12,724 nt of DNA, from NCBI GenBank assembly GCA_028821035.1, contig JAPPHP010000080.1, positions 1-12,724 on the forward strand, written 5' to 3'. This document shows, piece by piece, positions 12,092-12,724 of this stretch. The position numbers and the translations under genes were made by a program. The notes under the pieces were generated by a model. The model was not told the DNA's origin and made no database searches. It was given only the letters and a program-made list of their open reading frames with translations. The stretch comes from Gammaproteobacteria bacterium. Lineage in GTDB: Bacteria > Pseudomonadota > Gammaproteobacteria > Pseudomonadales > Azotimanducaceae. Numbering within the stretch: the stretch's first letter is position 1; each line of letters begins with the position of its first letter.

Positions 12092-12427
12092 ATGGCTGAT
12101 CCAGACAAGATTCACGCCTTCGCGGGAGCCGCGCTGGTCGGCGGGGCGATGGTGCTCTTCGGCGCCGGATACGCCATCTTTCACGCCCTGGCGGGGCTGT
12201 CCCGGTCCCGCCGTTTCGCACACATCTCCCTCGTCTCCTATGCCGCGCTGGCCGCATGCGCCCTGGCGCTCGTCCCGTTGCTCGACCTCGAAGGCTGGTG
12301 GCTCGGGCTGATCGCGGTGCTCCTGATCGGGTACTTCGTCGCGCCGCGGTTCATCTGGCGGCTGTCGCTCGCGGTACACGGAGAGGAGGGCCGCCCCGCG
12401 GAGCGGGCCGCGCGGCCGGAGGACTGA
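12092..12427 (+). CDS. Small three-TM membrane protein, probably linked to a respiratory operon
   Basis: 111 residues with predicted membrane helices near 10-34 (FAGAALVGGAMVLFGAGYAI), 44-64 and 68-87, and an acidic, arginine-rich tail ending RPAERAARPED. I do not recognise the family. The start at ATG 12092 (MADPDKIHAF) is preferred; an in-frame GTG at 12080 is possible, and the open frame to 12002 gives a Gly/Arg/Pro-rich extension unlike protein. GGAGAGG at 12055-12061 is too far to serve 12092. The next gene starts 33 bases after the stop on the same strand and encodes a membrane-anchored cytochrome-like protein, so the two are probably cotranscribed, and this protein may be an assembly or accessory subunit. 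Confidence 0.7.
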   Translation: MADPDKIHAFAGAALVGGAMVLFGAGYAIFHALAGLSRSRRFAHISLVSYAALAACALALVPLLDLEGWWLGLIAVLLIGYFVAPRFIWRLSLAVHGEEGRPAERAARPED

Positions 12428-12460
12428 CGGAAGGCAGAAGCAAGATAGAAGGAAAACGCG

Positions 12461-12724
12461 ATGGCGGATCCTGGCGGCGGCGGCACCGAGTGGTGGGCAA
12501 GCGAGTCCTTCTGGCGCAAGTGCGCCATCTTCGTCACGGCCTTCATGGCCGTGGTGCTGGTCATGCTCACGTTCCACACGCTGACGGTGATCACCGCCGG
12601 GTCCGAAGCCGGCCGCGTGCCCGCCTACTCCGTCATCAATCACCGCATCGGCTACGAGTTCGACGACGCGCGCAACCATCTCGTGCCGGTCATCGGGCCG
12701 GTCGCGCCGCTCTTCGGCGAGGCG
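12461..12724 (+). CDS. Membrane-anchored cytochrome c/NorC-like subunit, N-terminal part only
   Basis: The first 88 residues, open to the right edge. A short Gly-rich start and ESFWRK precede one membrane helix (about 20-44, CAIFVTAFMAVVLVMLTFHT). A periplasmic stretch follows with VPAYSVINHRIGYEFDDARN and VPVIGPVAPLFGEA. From memory of the family, this anchor plus the VIN.RI.Y.FD..R pattern leads in homologues to a CxxCH heme site like that of NorC-type cytochromes paired with a heme-copper oxidase or nitric oxide reductase large subunit. The heme motif would lie beyond the window, so the call is provisional. GAAGGA lies 7 bases upstream of the ATG. It follows the three-TM gene by 33 bases. 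Confidence 0.5.
   Translation, partial: MADPGGGGTEWWASESFWRKCAIFVTAFMAVVLVMLTFHTLTVITAGSEAGRVPAYSVINHRIGYEFDDARNHLVPVIGPVAPLFGEA

Overview
This is a GC-rich bacterial chromosome segment (roughly two thirds G+C by eye) with compact, often overlapping genes. OxyR with the enteric-type cysteine pair, cytosolic KatG, a lipoprotein with a Gram-negative lipobox and a membrane-anchored cytochrome-like protein together suggest a Gram-negative, probably proteobacterial, aerobic or microaerobic organism. A sterol-reductase-like gene is an unusual extra. I cannot name the species.

Layout. 1-134: start of a minus-strand gene cut by the left edge, divergent from a small VOC-fold gene (225-608). A long hairpin (621-659) separates that gene from convergent katG (667-2856, minus). 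katG is divergent from oxyR (2991-3890), and the AT-rich gap carries a plausible OxyR operator. Seven bases after oxyR begins an ECF sigma gene (3898-4485). It is followed by three tightly linked genes: a one-TM protein with a dockerin-like calcium loop (4531-4917), a secreted protein with a cohesin-like look (4914-5393) and a VIT-VWA lipoprotein (5390-7582). These last three overlap by ATGA junctions and look like a single envelope system.

7583-8124 is non-coding, with hairpins and three copies of a short repeat core. It leads to a HAD-family hydrolase (8125-8778), which runs tail-to-tail into a frameshifted SYLF-domain gene (8768-9347, minus). A type II toxin-antitoxin pair follows (9590-10236); its promoter spacer is occupied by a perfect 18-bp palindrome. 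Next is an ERG4/ERG24-type sterol reductase homologue (10256-11359), convergent with a five-TM membrane protein (11385-11867, minus). That protein is preceded by an in-frame 18-codon ORF that ends in TGA. Diverging rightwards are a three-TM protein (12092-12427) and the start of a membrane-anchored, probably cytochrome c/NorC-like subunit (from 12461), cut by the right edge.

How the genes work together. katG/oxyR is a classical peroxide-defence unit. The sigma/dockerin-like/cohesin-like/VIT-VWA cluster is the most interesting part: the sequence suggests a membrane-spanning regulator whose periplasmic EF-hand-like loop could contact a secreted cohesin-like partner encoded next to it. The toxin-antitoxin operon appears autoregulated. 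The right end looks like the beginning of a respiratory gene cluster.
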